Below, one piece after another: positions 15,497 to 25,290 of a stretch of 41,613 nucleotides of DNA. A model generated the notes under the pieces. That model searched no databases, was not told where the DNA came from, and saw only the letters and a program-made list of their open reading frames with translations. The stretch's first letter is position 1; each line of letters begins with the position of its first letter. The position numbers and the translations under genes are program-made. Origin of the DNA: an uncultured Collinsella sp. (GTDB lineage: Bacteria > Actinomycetota > Coriobacteriia > Coriobacteriales > Coriobacteriaceae); NCBI GenBank assembly GCA_900549655.1, contig UROZ01000005.1:1-41613 (forward strand), in the 5' to 3' direction.

Positions 15497-16213
15497 TTAC
15501 TCCTCCTTCGTTTCAAAATCCATGATGATGCCCTCGACCGGCGCCGGACCGGCGGGAATCTCGGGCGCATCGGGGTTGAGCTCGCGGTCGATATACTCCG
15601 GGTTCACGCCGTGGCCGCCCAGATACTCCATGCCGGGGCCCTGGGGCTCGCCGGACGCAAGCGTCTCGTTGGCAGCCATGCCGTGCGCGTTGCCGGTCTT
15701 TACGGCCGAGGCGGCGCGCAGGGCGTCGAGCTCGCGCTTGCACTCCTGGCACATACCGACGGTACGGGCGGCCTGCTCGGCCTCCATGCCGCCGGCCTTT
15801 TGCAGCAGGCGCTTGGCGTAGTCGATCTCCTTGTGCGGGGCAAACGGCTTGCCGCAGCGCGAGCAGTGCTCGAGCGTATAGACGCTCTTGCTGGTGAGGT
15901 CGTCCTTGCTCATGACGGCCAGCTCAAACTCTTCGGTGAGCTTGATGGCCTCCATGGGGCAGGCTTCCTCACAGCGGCCGCAGAAAATGCAGCGGCCGTA
16001 GTCGATCGACCAGGTAATGGTGTCGGCCGCAAGGTCGGTGTCCATGCGAATGGCATCGGCCGGGCACGCCACGCCGCAGGCACCGCAGGCGATGCAAAGC
16101 TCGGCATTGTGCTCGGGCTTGCCGCGCATGTCCTTGTTGGTGGGGAACGGCGCAAACGGGTACTTGACCGTCGCGTCGCCGGCCTTGGCGTTAACCTTCC
16201 AAAGCTTCAGCAT
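15497..16213 (-). CDS. hyfH: Hydrogenase-4-type ferredoxin subunit (HycF/NuoI-like)
   Basis: A 238-residue polyferredoxin that links HyfA and HyfI electron transfer. Two [4Fe-4S] motifs lie in the first half: CIACGACGVACP and CIFCGRCEEACP. After them come two extra cysteine pairs (HCSRCGKPF, CQECK) that could form a zinc or rubredoxin-like site, also known in HycF. The C-terminal 60 residues are low-complexity and Pro/Gly rich. The reading frame is open another 41 codons upstream into hyfG, but ATG 16213 with GGAGGCGC eight bases before it is clearly the start. The gene begins two bases after the hyfG stop codon. Confidence 0.93.
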   Translation of the reverse strand: MLKLWKVNAKAGDATVKYPFAPFPTNKDMRGKPEHNAELCIACGACGVACPADAIRMDTDLAADTITWSIDYGRCIFCGRCEEACPMEAIKLTEEFELAVMSKDDLTSKSVYTLEHCSRCGKPFAPHKEIDYAKRLLQKAGGMEAEQAARTVGMCQECKRELDALRAASAVKTGNAHGMAANETLASGEPQGPGMEYLGGHGVNPEYIDRELNPDAPEIPAGPAPVEGIIMDFETKEE

Positions 16214-16214
16214 A

Positions 16215-17987
16215 TTAGAGCGCCTCCTCATCGAGCGGAGCGGCCATGGTGCCCTCGCCCGCAAGCGGCGACTTGTCGCGCCAGACGTTCTCGAACTGCT
16301 CCTTGTCGAGCACGTGGTCGCGCTTGGCGGCGACATCGGTCACCGTCACGCGGTCGGTGCAGGAGTAGCACGGGTCGAGCGAGCCGACGATCAGCGCCGC
16401 GTCGCCCACGGTGTTGCCGCGGAACATGTAGCGCAGGACCGGCCAGTTGCTGTACGTGGCGGCCTTGGCGCGCCAACGGTAGCACTTCTGGTTGTTGCCG
16501 AGCATCGCCCAGTGCACGTCCTCGCCGCGCGGCGCCTCGGTGGCACCGATGGCGTACTTGTGCGGGGTGTACTCCCAATCCGTGGTAAGGATGGGACCCG
16601 ACGGGCAGTTCTCGAGCATGGTCTCGATCATGTCAATCGAATCGTAGACCTCCTGGATGCGGACGGCGGTGCGGCCGAAGGCATCGCAGGTGTCGGCCGT
16701 GGCGGCGTGCATCTTTTGGACGTCCGGATCGGCGTAGCCGTCGAAGGGATGGTCAAAGCGCACGTCGCGGGCATAGCCCGAGCCACGCATGAGCGGGCCG
16801 ACCGGCGAGAAGTCGCGTGCGATCTTGCGGTCCAGAATGCCGATGCCACTCGTACGCTCAATAAAGTTGGGCGTGGAGAGCAAGACGTCGACGAGCTCCT
16901 GAACCTCGGAGCGCAGCTGGTGGATGGTCGTCAGCGTGGAGAGCTTCTGCTCGGCCAAAATGTCGCGACGCACGCCGCCGATCACGTTGAGACCGTAGGT
17001 CTTGCGGTGACCGGAGAGCTTCTCGGCCAGGTCCATAGACTTCTCGCGGACGCGGAAGAACTGCTGGAAGCCGGAGTCGAAGCCGGTGTAGTGCGATGCG
17101 AGGCCAATATTGAGCAGGTGCGAGTGCAGACGCTCGACCTCGAGCATGATGGCGCGGATGTACTGGGCGCGCGGCGGGACATGAATGCCCTGGGCGCGCT
17201 CGACGGCCTCGGCGTAGGCCACCGAGTGGGCGCAGCCGCAGATGCCGCAGATGCGGTCGGCGAGGAACGTCACGGCGTCATAGTTCAGGCGCGTCTCGGC
17301 GACCTTCTCCATACCGCGGTGTACGTAGAACAGACGGTAGTCGGCGTCGACGATCGTCTCGCCCTCGACGAACAGACGGAAGTGGCCGGGCTCGTCGGAG
17401 GTGATGTGCAGCGGGCCCATGGGGACGAGTGTGGTCTCCTTGCCCTTGGTATCGGCCAAGAACTCGTAGTTTTCCATTTCGCTCGCGGGAGCGGGACGGA
17501 AGCGGTAGTCCATGGAGTCCTTGCGCAGCGGGTACAGGCCGCTGGGCCAATCGTCGGGCAGCACCAGGCGGCGACGATCGGGCAGACCCTCGGGGATCAG
17601 GCCGAACATATCGCGAAGCTCGCGCTCGCCCCACACGCAGGCGGGGACGAACGGCGTCACGGACGGGAACGTCATCTTGGCGGGATCGACCTCGGTGCGC
17701 ACGGTCACCCAGCCGGGGTCCTCCCCCTCCATGGAGATGACGTAGTACACGGCGTAACGGCCGCACAGACTGCGCTCGTCGTTGCCGATGATCACAGGAA
17801 TCCAGCCGTAGCGCTCGTAATACAGGTAGTGGACGGCCTCGGGCAGCTTGTCCTGCTTGACGGTAATCGTCAGCTGGTCCTCGCACTGCCACTCAACCTT
17901 CTCGATAGCGCCCGGCACTGCGGCGCGCAGGGCCTCGACGTGGCTTTCGCAACGACGAGCGTAGTCCTTCTTTTCAGGTTCTGCCAT
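16215..17987 (-). CDS. hyfG: Hydrogenase-4-type [NiFe] large subunit (HycE/HyfG, fused NuoC-NuoD)
   Basis: A 590-residue catalytic subunit that reduces protons to H2. Residues 1-170 are the NuoC (30 kDa) part, including the WGERELRDMFGL motif. The rest is the NuoD-like [NiFe] domain. The four nickel ligands are visible as C247 and C250 in RICGICGCAHS and C540 and C543 in DPCYSCTDR. Beyond R546 there is a 44-residue tail expected to be removed by HycI, by analogy with cleavage of HycE after the equivalent arginine. This makes it a cytoplasmic-side group 4 hydrogenase. ATG 17987 has GAGGTGAA overlapping the end of hyfF. Confidence 0.96.
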   Translation of the reverse strand: MAEPEKKDYARRCESHVEALRAAVPGAIEKVEWQCEDQLTITVKQDKLPEAVHYLYYERYGWIPVIIGNDERSLCGRYAVYYVISMEGEDPGWVTVRTEVDPAKMTFPSVTPFVPACVWGERELRDMFGLIPEGLPDRRRLVLPDDWPSGLYPLRKDSMDYRFRPAPASEMENYEFLADTKGKETTLVPMGPLHITSDEPGHFRLFVEGETIVDADYRLFYVHRGMEKVAETRLNYDAVTFLADRICGICGCAHSVAYAEAVERAQGIHVPPRAQYIRAIMLEVERLHSHLLNIGLASHYTGFDSGFQQFFRVREKSMDLAEKLSGHRKTYGLNVIGGVRRDILAEQKLSTLTTIHQLRSEVQELVDVLLSTPNFIERTSGIGILDRKIARDFSPVGPLMRGSGYARDVRFDHPFDGYADPDVQKMHAATADTCDAFGRTAVRIQEVYDSIDMIETMLENCPSGPILTTDWEYTPHKYAIGATEAPRGEDVHWAMLGNNQKCYRWRAKAATYSNWPVLRYMFRGNTVGDAALIVGSLDPCYSCTDRVTVTDVAAKRDHVLDKEQFENVWRDKSPLAGEGTMAAPLDEEAL

Positions 17988-17991
17988 GGCG

Positions 17992-19557
17992 CTAATTCAC
18001 CTCGCTTGTCTTGGTCTGGGAGCTAAACACCATGCGGTAGAGAGGAACCTCGTGGAGCTCTTCGACGCTCTGGTTCAAAACGACGGACGTTGCATCCTCG
18101 ACGCCGCTCGTGATGGCGACCGGCGTGGCGATACCGAACCACATGACCACGATCGCAAGGGCAATCTCGGGGATGATCATGAGGGCGGGCACCTCGTGGC
18201 GCTTCATGCCCTCGGGCGCCTTGCCGAAGATGGACTTCAGCGCGATGCCGGTAAGGGCAAAGTACACGCCGGTGAGACCGATGGCCACGAGCACGACCAC
18301 CCAGATGGGACCGGACTGGACGCCGGCCACGAAGGTGAGGAACTCGGAGATGAACAGGGCGAACGGCGGGAAAGCGGCGAGCGCGAGCAGAGCGACGATG
18401 GTGAGCGCGGCCGTGATGGGCGCGATCTCGACGACGCCCTTGATCTTGTTCAGGTCGCGGGTGTGGTAGAGGTGCTGGATGTTACCGGCCATGCAGAAGG
18501 CGAGCGCCTTGGTGAAGCCATGGAAGATGCAGTGCAGCAGACAGGCGGCGATACCGAGCGGACCACCGATACCCAGGCACAGCGCGACCACGCCGACGTT
18601 ATCGACGGAGGAGTACGCGAAGCGGCGCTTGATATCGTCCTGCTTGAAGATGCACAGGGCGGCCACCAGGATGGACAGCGTGCCCAGGATGAGCAGGAGC
18701 GTTCGCGGATAGGTGTCGCCCACCGTGATGATGGACAGGGAGTAGAAGCGGATGATCACCAGCATGGCGCACTTGAGCAGCACGCCCGAGAGCAGCGCGG
18801 AGACCGGGCTCGGAGCCTGGGAGTGTGCGTCGGGCAGCCAGGTGTGCATGGGGAACAGGCCCGACTTGGTGCCGAAGCCGATGACGATGAACGCGAACGC
18901 GAGGCGCACGAGCATCGGGTCGAACTGGTCGGCGTAGGGCATGATGGAGGTAAGGAACGCGGCCTCATGCGCGTTGGGCATGATATCGGCGGCGTTCGCG
19001 TAGATGAGCAGTGTGCCGAACAGGCCGAAGGCCACGCCGGCGGTGCAGACCATCGCGTACTTCCAAGACGCCTCGAGCGCCTGCTTATTCTTGTAGATGC
19101 CCACGAGGAACACGGTCGACAGCGTGGTGGCCTCGACCGCCGCCCAGGTGAGGATGATGTTGTTGGACAGGCAGGCGAGCAGCATCGTAAAGACGAACAG
19201 GCTGAACAGCGCGTAGTACTGCTTGGCGCGCTCGGCCGGCATGGTTTTCTCCTCGATATCGATCTTGATATAGGAGATGGAGTACACGCCGGTGATGAAC
19301 CCGATGATGCCTACCAGAAGGACGAAGATCGACGAGAGCGAATCGAGATGGAGCCACAGGCCCAAAGCGTCGATATTCTGCCCGCTCGAGAGCATGGTTC
19401 CCGCGGTGACGACCGAAAGGACGAGGGTCGCCGCGACGGAGATGGTGTTGAGCCCCGCGAAGACGTTGTAGGACGTCATCTTGGGGAGCGCAGCCATGAC
19501 CAGGGAGAACACGAGGGGACAAGCGAGCAGGGCGACCGTCAGCATTGAAACATCCAT
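17992..19557 (-). CDS. hyfF: Hydrogenase-4 membrane subunit F (antiporter-like, NuoN/MrpD family)
   Basis: A 521-residue polytopic membrane protein of the proton-translocating antiporter family, found in Hyf-type but not in the minimal Hyc-type lyase. About 14 hydrophobic segments can be traced. Conserved residues include the glutamate in TWAAVEATTLSTVFL (TM5-type site) and the lysine region GFGTKSGLFPMHTWLPDAH, plus a further lysine in LLSGVLLKCAML. It should form part of the membrane arm and potentially pump ions. ATG 19557 follows GAAGGGG. It begins three bases after hyfE ends. Confidence 0.92.
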   Translation of the reverse strand: MDVSMLTVALLACPLVFSLVMAALPKMTSYNVFAGLNTISVAATLVLSVVTAGTMLSSGQNIDALGLWLHLDSLSSIFVLLVGIIGFITGVYSISYIKIDIEEKTMPAERAKQYYALFSLFVFTMLLACLSNNIILTWAAVEATTLSTVFLVGIYKNKQALEASWKYAMVCTAGVAFGLFGTLLIYANAADIMPNAHEAAFLTSIMPYADQFDPMLVRLAFAFIVIGFGTKSGLFPMHTWLPDAHSQAPSPVSALLSGVLLKCAMLVIIRFYSLSIITVGDTYPRTLLLILGTLSILVAALCIFKQDDIKRRFAYSSVDNVGVVALCLGIGGPLGIAACLLHCIFHGFTKALAFCMAGNIQHLYHTRDLNKIKGVVEIAPITAALTIVALLALAAFPPFALFISEFLTFVAGVQSGPIWVVVLVAIGLTGVYFALTGIALKSIFGKAPEGMKRHEVPALMIIPEIALAIVVMWFGIATPVAITSGVEDATSVVLNQSVEELHEVPLYRMVFSSQTKTSEVN

Positions 19558-19560
19558 GGC

Positions 19561-20214
19561 CTACCCCTTCAATTCGGTCAGGTCGTGCGAGTCGAGCGAC
19601 TTGGTGTCGTTCCAGATCCTCACGACGACGGCGGACATGATGGTGACGGCGAAAATGGCGTCGGTGGCGATGCCGATCTCGATGATCTCGGGGGCCGTGG
19701 GCGCGAGCAGGGCGAGCGTCACGTGGCTACCGTTCTCCATAAGGCAGTACCCGAAGATTTGCTTGAGGATGTTGCGCTGGGAGATGATGCACGTGAGGCC
19801 GACGAAGAAGTGCGCGAAGCTGATGGCGAGGGCCGGAGTAGCCACCTCAGCGGTGGGCAGGCTCAGGCGCGTGACCACCGCGAAGCAGATGGCCACCTCC
19901 AGACCGGTGAGGATGATGGTCCAAGCCGGCTTGATGGAGGAGGTCAGCGTGCTATCGGCAGGCGAACCCATCTTCTTGTAGGCACGGTTGAGAATGAACG
20001 GAACGAGGATCACCTTGGTGACGAAGGCCGACGCGGCCCACATGAGAAGCTCGGTGGCACCGGTGGTGAGGCCCAGGGTGAGCAGCACGCCCACCAGGAC
20101 AACCGACTGGATCGCGTACCACTTGATGGCGGACGGGATGGTCTTCGAGACGACCACCATGGTGGAGGTCACGATCAGAAGACCACCCAGGATATTGACT
20201 AACGAATAACCCAT
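19561..20214 (-). CDS. hyfE: Hydrogenase-4 membrane subunit E
   Basis: A 217-residue protein of about seven membrane segments resembling HyfE, whose C-terminal half is NuoK-like. Hydrophobic stretches begin right after the N-terminus (YSLVNILGGLLIVTSTMVVV) and include SFAHFFVGLTCIIS. The basic link YKKMGSPAD separates the early helices. The protein ends with a short acidic/hydrophilic tail (NDTKSLDSHDLTELKG). An ideal AGGAGGT precedes ATG 20214. Its presence with HyfD and HyfF marks the complex as the extended hydrogenase-4 form. Confidence 0.88.
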   Translation of the reverse strand: MGYSLVNILGGLLIVTSTMVVVSKTIPSAIKWYAIQSVVLVGVLLTLGLTTGATELLMWAASAFVTKVILVPFILNRAYKKMGSPADSTLTSSIKPAWTIILTGLEVAICFAVVTRLSLPTAEVATPALAISFAHFFVGLTCIISQRNILKQIFGYCLMENGSHVTLALLAPTAPEIIEIGIATDAIFAVTIMSAVVVRIWNDTKSLDSHDLTELKG

Positions 20215-20224
20215 GTCCTACCTC

Positions 20225-21682
20225 CTAACCCATCCAACTAGAGGACAGAGGACCGGCGACGACGACCATGATCATGAGGACGACGAACACGAACGCCATG
20301 GCGCGCGGAAGGGGCTGGCCGGCGGCCACGGTCTCGCTCGGCTCACCGGGCAGGACCTTACCCATCCAACGCAGGAACCATGCGAAGGTGGCGACGGTCT
20401 CGACGACCATGACGCACACGAGGACGAAGATGACCATGTTGGAGGCACCAACCGCGAAGCCACCGGAAATGATCTGGAACTTGGAGAAGAACGTGCTCAT
20501 GGGGGGCACGCCGGCGATAGCGGTCGCGGCGACCGCGAAGCCCACGCCCGTGACCGGGTACTTCTTCATGAGGCCCTGGATCTTGGGCAGCATACGGGTT
20601 CCCAGCGTGAAGCTGAGGGAGCCGGCGATGAGGAAGAACAGGGTCTTGGTGAACGCGTGGTTGAAGATGTGCTCGACGGCGCCGTTGAACGCCATCTGGC
20701 TTCCGAACACGGAGAGGCCCAGGCCGAAGAACACGTAGGCGAGCTGCGCGATCGTCGAGAAGGCGAGCAGGCGCTTCATATCCTTCTGGGGCAGGTACAT
20801 GAGGAAGCCGAAGAGCATGGTCACGACGGCGTCGATGATGGCGACCCAACCGACGATCTCGGGGATATCGCCGGCACTCGCAAGAGCGCGGGCGAACACG
20901 CACACGCCGACCTTCACCATGGACGCGCCATGGAGGTAGGCGGAAACGGGCGTGGGGGCCTCCATTGCGGAGGGCAGCCACATGTAGAGCGGGAACTGGG
21001 CGGACTTGGCCCAAGCGGCGAACAGGATGAGCAGCAGCACGACGGTCTTCATACCGGAATCGAGCTGGGAGATCGCGCTCAGCGCGAACGTGCCGGTTCC
21101 GGCGAACAGGAAGGCCGCGCCGATGTAGAGTCCCAGAGCGCCGATATGGGTGATGATGAGCGCCTTCATACCGGCCTTCTTGGCCGTGGGCGTCATGTAG
21201 TAGCTGATGAGGCCCCAGGAGCACACGCCGGTGATCTCGAAGAAAACGAGCTGGCCGACGATGGTGGAGCTGTAGGCGAGACCGGCCATGGCGCCGATGA
21301 ACGTGGAGAAGTACACGTAGAAGCGGCGACGGGGCGCGTCGGGATGCTCCTTGTTCTTATCGCTCATGTACGGGAACGAATAGATGACGACGAGCAGGCC
21401 GATAGCGACGAACGCGGGTGCGAGCAGCGTGCTCATCCGGTCGAATATGAAGCCCATGACCAAGGTCTGGCCCATACTCGCCCAGGTTACATCGACCGCG
21501 TTCATGCCGTTTCCGGCAAACGTCGCGGCCAAGCCAACGGAAGCGACCGTGGCGATGCCGCCGGCAAAGGCGCAGATCCATTTAGCGTAGGGACGCGGCA
21601 GCATGACGATGAGCAGGGAGCCCAGCATGGGGACGGCGATCGCCACCATGGCAAAGAGGGACAAGCTCGATTCGATTGACAT
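20225..21682 (-). CDS. hyfD: Hydrogenase-4 membrane subunit D (antiporter-like)
   Basis: A 485-residue integral membrane protein of the NuoL/NuoN/MrpD antiporter family. The typical glutamate site is in GQLVFFEITGVCSWGLISYY and the lysine sites in WAKSAQFPLYMWLPSAME and HGASMVKVGV. About 13 to 14 membrane helices can be traced. It would add a third antiporter-like module to the membrane arm, together with HyfB and HyfF. ATG 21682 has AAGGGAG seven bases upstream. Ten bases separate its stop from the hyfE start. Confidence 0.9.
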   Translation of the reverse strand: MSIESSLSLFAMVAIAVPMLGSLLIVMLPRPYAKWICAFAGGIATVASVGLAATFAGNGMNAVDVTWASMGQTLVMGFIFDRMSTLLAPAFVAIGLLVVIYSFPYMSDKNKEHPDAPRRRFYVYFSTFIGAMAGLAYSSTIVGQLVFFEITGVCSWGLISYYMTPTAKKAGMKALIITHIGALGLYIGAAFLFAGTGTFALSAISQLDSGMKTVVLLLILFAAWAKSAQFPLYMWLPSAMEAPTPVSAYLHGASMVKVGVCVFARALASAGDIPEIVGWVAIIDAVVTMLFGFLMYLPQKDMKRLLAFSTIAQLAYVFFGLGLSVFGSQMAFNGAVEHIFNHAFTKTLFFLIAGSLSFTLGTRMLPKIQGLMKKYPVTGVGFAVAATAIAGVPPMSTFFSKFQIISGGFAVGASNMVIFVLVCVMVVETVATFAWFLRWMGKVLPGEPSETVAAGQPLPRAMAFVFVVLMIMVVVAGPLSSSWMG

Positions 21683-21698
21683 AGTTTCTCCCTTCTCC

Positions 21699-22622
21699 CT
21701 ACACGCCTACGACGACGAAGACGAACGCGAGGACCGCGATGCCGACGACGGCCCAGGTCTGGTTACCGAGCACCTTGAAGCGCGAACGGGAAACGGAGTT
21801 CTCGAGCACGCCGCAGACAACGAAATCGACCAGGCACTTGACAAGGAAGACGACGGCGCCCACGAGAGCGGTGACGCCGATGGTCGCGGGCTCTCCCCAG
21901 GGGATGAAGATGGAGGTGAACCAAGCGACGACCACGACCTGCTTCATGCCCATGGCGAGCTTCATCATGGCCAGGGACGGGCCGGAGAGCTCGGCGAGCG
22001 GGCCCTCCTGGAGCTCCTGCTCGGCTTCGGCCTGATCGAACGGAAGCTTGCCGAGCTCCATATAGCAGGCGGCCGCGAAGGCGACGCCGGCGAGGATGAC
22101 GGCGACGACGCTCGAGACGTTGCCCGTAACGATGTGCTGACCCATGGTCGCAATGTCCGTGGAGCCGCACACGATGGCGACGGTAAACAGCGCGATGAGC
22201 ATGGACGGCTCGATGAGCACGCTCATGAGGAGCTCGCGGATACCGCCGAAGCCCGCGTAGGCGTTGGAGGAATCCACGCCGGACAGCGCGAAGAAGAAGC
22301 GGGACAGCGCGAGCGCGTACATGATGGTGATGGCGTCACCAAAGACGGGCATGGGGCTCTCGAGCGTGAACATGGGCAGGCCCATGGCGAGCATGAACGA
22401 CACCGCGAGGAACAGCGGCGGCATGATGCGCAGCACGAAGCTCGAGTCGGAACTCACGGACTCGGGACGCGCCATGAGCTTCGCGAGGTCCCGGTAATCC
22501 TGAAGGATGGACGGACCGCGGCGATTGTGCATCTTCGCGCGAATCACACGGGCGAGGCCGGAGAAGAAGGGCGCGACCAGCATGACCACGAGGCCCTGCG
22601 CTATCGCAAGAACGATGTTCAT
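21699..22622 (-). CDS. hyfC: Hydrogenase-4 membrane subunit C (NuoH-like)
   Basis: A 307-residue NuoH/HycD-type subunit that anchors the hydrogenase module to the membrane and connects it to the antiporter-like subunits. Eight hydrophobic segments are visible. The cytoplasmic loops carry RVIRAKMHNRRGPSILQDYR, like the family signature, and LPFDQAEAEQELQEGPLAEL, the acidic loop thought to face the hydrogenase. ATG 22622 follows GGAGAGGATATT. The gene sits between hyfB (17 bases) and hyfD (16 bases). Confidence 0.94.
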   Translation of the reverse strand: MNIVLAIAQGLVVMLVAPFFSGLARVIRAKMHNRRGPSILQDYRDLAKLMARPESVSSDSSFVLRIMPPLFLAVSFMLAMGLPMFTLESPMPVFGDAITIMYALALSRFFFALSGVDSSNAYAGFGGIRELLMSVLIEPSMLIALFTVAIVCGSTDIATMGQHIVTGNVSSVVAVILAGVAFAAACYMELGKLPFDQAEAEQELQEGPLAELSGPSLAMMKLAMGMKQVVVVAWFTSIFIPWGEPATIGVTALVGAVVFLVKCLVDFVVCGVLENSVSRSRFKVLGNQTWAVVGIAVLAFVFVVVGV

Positions 22623-22639
22623 AATATCCTCTCCCCTCT

Positions 22640-24658
22640 CTAGACCATGACCACGGCGAGCACGAGGAAGACCACGAGCGCCGCGACGATGTAGCAGATG
22701 TATACGGAGTAGTTGCCGCCCTCGATCTTGGAGGCGAGGCCGGCCAGCTTATCGGCACCCTCGCTCGGTGCATCGACCAGGAAGCGGTCGGGCAGGGGCT
22801 CAACGCCCTGGGCGACACCGGTGAGCTTCTGGAACACGTACGCGATGGACCAGCAGATCTTGGTGCATACCTCGCGCAGGGTGTAGAGCGGGCCCATAAA
22901 GAGCTCTACGTCTGACGCGAAGCTCGTGGCGACGACGGGCATGTGCTCGTTGGGCTCGTAGCCGCACGCCCAAGGGTCGGTCTTCTTAGCGGGGGCCTTG
23001 GTGCCGAGGCAGGACCTCAACACGAACGCGAGGCCGGTGAGGACCACGAGCGCGATGGCGATCGCGGGGGTGGAGGTGGCGGCACCGGAAATCTCGTTCA
23101 CCAGAGACACGCCCGAGGTGGCTGTGATGGCAGAGCCGGCAAGCACGCTCTGGGCGACGTCGCCCAGAACCGGGGCGATGACGGGAGAGCCGATTCCCAG
23201 CACCACGCAGATGGCCGCGAGGAGCATCTGCGAGAACAACATCGGAGCCGGGGACTCCTTGGCGTTCGCGGCCTCCTGGGAACGAGGGCTGCTCGCGAAC
23301 GAGACGCCGTAGGCCTTCACGAAGCACGTGACGGCCAGGGCACCGGTGATGGCGAGGGCGGCCGCGGAGGCGACGGCGAACACCATGACGACCGGGTCGG
23401 AGAGCGTCGAGATGTTGAACAGGGACTGGTAGGTGAACCACTCGGAAACGAAGCCGTTGAGCGGCGGGATAGCCGAGATGGCAAGGGCACCGATGAGGAA
23501 GCAGACGGCCGTGACCGGCATACGGCGGAACAGGCCGCCCATCTTCTCCATGTTGCGCGTACCCGTGGCATAGAGCAGGGAGCCCGCGCCGAGGAACAGC
23601 TCGCCCTTGAACATGGCGTGGTTGAGCGTGTGGTAGAGGGCGGCCATGAGCGCGATCGTCGCGATGACGTCGTTGCCAAGGGCGTGCGCCGTCATGGACG
23701 CGCCGACACCGAGCAAGATGATGCCGATGTTCTCGACGGAGTGGTAGGCCAGCAGGCGCTTAATGTCGTGCTCGTGGAGGGCGTAGACGACGCCCAGGAC
23801 CGACGAGATGGATCCGAAGACCAGGACCATGAGGCCCCACCAGAGCTGGACGCCCGAACCCGCGAGCAGGTCGAGACCGACCTTGAGGATTCCCAGGATG
23901 CCGATCTTGATCATGCCGCCGGACATGAGGGCGGACACGTTGGACGGCGCCTCGGGGTGCGCCTGGGGCAGCCAGGAGTGCAGCGGGATGATACCGGCCT
24001 TTGCGCCGAATCCGAAGAACGCGAGGACGAAGCACGCGGAGGAGACGGCGGGTCCAAAGTCATGCGTACGGAAATCACTGAAGCTGAAGGAACCGCCCAC
24101 GCCGTTGGTCATGAGCAGGAAGCTCGCCATGATAAGGACAAAGCCCACGTGCGCGATGACGAAGTAGAGCCAACCGCCCCTAATGGAGTTCTTGTTCTCC
24201 TCGATAACGACAAGGAAGTAGCTCGTAAGGGACATGAGCTCAAAGGCGACCAGGAACCAGAACACGTTGTCGGCGGTGATGACGAGCATCATCGAGGCGA
24301 CGAAGGTGTTCATGAAGAAACCGGCGCGCCCGACCTTGCCCGGGTACTCATCGAAGTAGGACAGACCGTAGATGAAGCCCGCAAAGGCGAGGATTGAGAT
24401 GAGGACCACGATCAGGCCCGCAAGGCCGTTGAGCAAGAGCTCGAGACGGGCGAACGGGAAAAAGAAGACCGTGTTGAGGGACGAAACGTCGCCAAGCACG
24501 GCCTCGAGGCCCGCGATGAACGACAGCACGGCCGCGACGGCGCCGATCAGGCAGCCAGCGGTCTTGGCGGCGTTATCGGCCTTGATCAGCAGAACCGAGG
24601 CGAGCGCACCGATGCACGAGACGGCAAGCGATGCGATAAACAGCGTCATGCTATCCAT
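22640..24658 (-). CDS. hyfB: Hydrogenase-4 membrane subunit B (NuoL-like)
   Basis: A 672-residue antiporter-like membrane subunit resembling HyfB/HycC. The core helices contain the glutamate site WFLVAFELMSLTSYFLV, the lysine-containing GFGAKAGIIPLHSWLPQAH, and ALMSGGMIKIGILGI. The C-terminal 100 residues include a hydrophilic section (DPWACGYEPNEHMPV) and a final membrane helix, as in HyfB. ATG 24658 overlaps the end of hyfA by eight bases, with GGGAG upstream, so the two are translationally coupled. Confidence 0.94.
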   Translation of the reverse strand: MDSMTLFIASLAVSCIGALASVLLIKADNAAKTAGCLIGAVAAVLSFIAGLEAVLGDVSSLNTVFFFPFARLELLLNGLAGLIVVLISILAFAGFIYGLSYFDEYPGKVGRAGFFMNTFVASMMLVITADNVFWFLVAFELMSLTSYFLVVIEENKNSIRGGWLYFVIAHVGFVLIMASFLLMTNGVGGSFSFSDFRTHDFGPAVSSACFVLAFFGFGAKAGIIPLHSWLPQAHPEAPSNVSALMSGGMIKIGILGILKVGLDLLAGSGVQLWWGLMVLVFGSISSVLGVVYALHEHDIKRLLAYHSVENIGIILLGVGASMTAHALGNDVIATIALMAALYHTLNHAMFKGELFLGAGSLLYATGTRNMEKMGGLFRRMPVTAVCFLIGALAISAIPPLNGFVSEWFTYQSLFNISTLSDPVVMVFAVASAAALAITGALAVTCFVKAYGVSFASSPRSQEAANAKESPAPMLFSQMLLAAICVVLGIGSPVIAPVLGDVAQSVLAGSAITATSGVSLVNEISGAATSTPAIAIALVVLTGLAFVLRSCLGTKAPAKKTDPWACGYEPNEHMPVVATSFASDVELFMGPLYTLREVCTKICWSIAYVFQKLTGVAQGVEPLPDRFLVDAPSEGADKLAGLASKIEGGNYSVYICYIVAALVVFLVLAVVMV

Positions 24659-25268
24659 TGTTTACGCTCCCTTCTGCTTTCTCGGACAGGCCCTGGGCCA
24701 CAGCGGTAACATCGACGGCCGGACCGTTTTCGATCGAGCGCAGGCGCTTGGCCTCGTCGAGCTCGCGATCGGCCGCGCCACCCATGACGGTCAGCGCCTT
24801 GGTGGGGCACGCCGCCACACAATGCGGGCCGTCCGGATCGAAGGCGCACAGGTCGCACTTGACAGCGCAGGTGTACTGACCAGGAGCCCACGTAAGCAGG
24901 CTGCTCAGGGACTTAGGATACGAAGGCGTCGGGTCGCACATGCCTGCGACACCGGCGATAGACGTGCCATCGGGATGGATGGCTCCGAAGGGGCACGCGA
25001 TGGCGCACAGCCTGCACCCGATGCACTCCTGCTCCTTGACGTGGATGCGATCGCCATCGTGCTCGATGGCATTCACCGGGCAAACCTCGGCGCAGGGGGC
25101 ACCCTCGCAATGGTGGCAGGCAAGGGCGGCCGAAATACCGCCGGTCTTCACGAGCGCCAGGCGCGGCGTATCCTGAAGACCCTGCATCCGGTGGGCGTCG
25201 GCACAGGCGGACTGACATGTTCCGCAGCCGATGCACCTCTCCGGGTTGATGTCGATGAAGCGGTTCAT
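24651..25268 (-). CDS. hyfA: Hydrogenase-4 component A, four-cluster ferredoxin (HyfA/HycB)
   Basis: A 205-residue electron carrier that takes electrons from FdhF and passes them to HyfH. Four [4Fe-4S] motifs are visible: CIGCGTCQSAC, CHHCEGAPCAEVCP, CIGCRLCAIACP and CDLCAFDPDGPHCVAACP. This matches the HycB/HyfA/DmsB type. ATG 25268 is chosen because AAAGGAAG lies at the right distance; a GTG two codons earlier is possible. It is separated from fdhF by 78 bases containing a strong hairpin. Confidence 0.94.
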   Translation of the reverse strand: MNRFIDINPERCIGCGTCQSACADAHRMQGLQDTPRLALVKTGGISAALACHHCEGAPCAEVCPVNAIEHDGDRIHVKEQECIGCRLCAIACPFGAIHPDGTSIAGVAGMCDPTPSYPKSLSSLLTWAPGQYTCAVKCDLCAFDPDGPHCVAACPTKALTVMGGAADRELDEAKRLRSIENGPAVDVTAVAQGLSEKAEGSVNNG

Positions 25269-25290
25269 CCCCACTTCCTTTCAAAATAAC

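Noticed and set aside
16017..24397. Series of plus-strand frames of 480-670 codons opposite the hyf genes
   Set aside because: They mirror the codon periodicity of the convincingly assigned minus-strand genes and encode repetitive charged sequences without family motifs.
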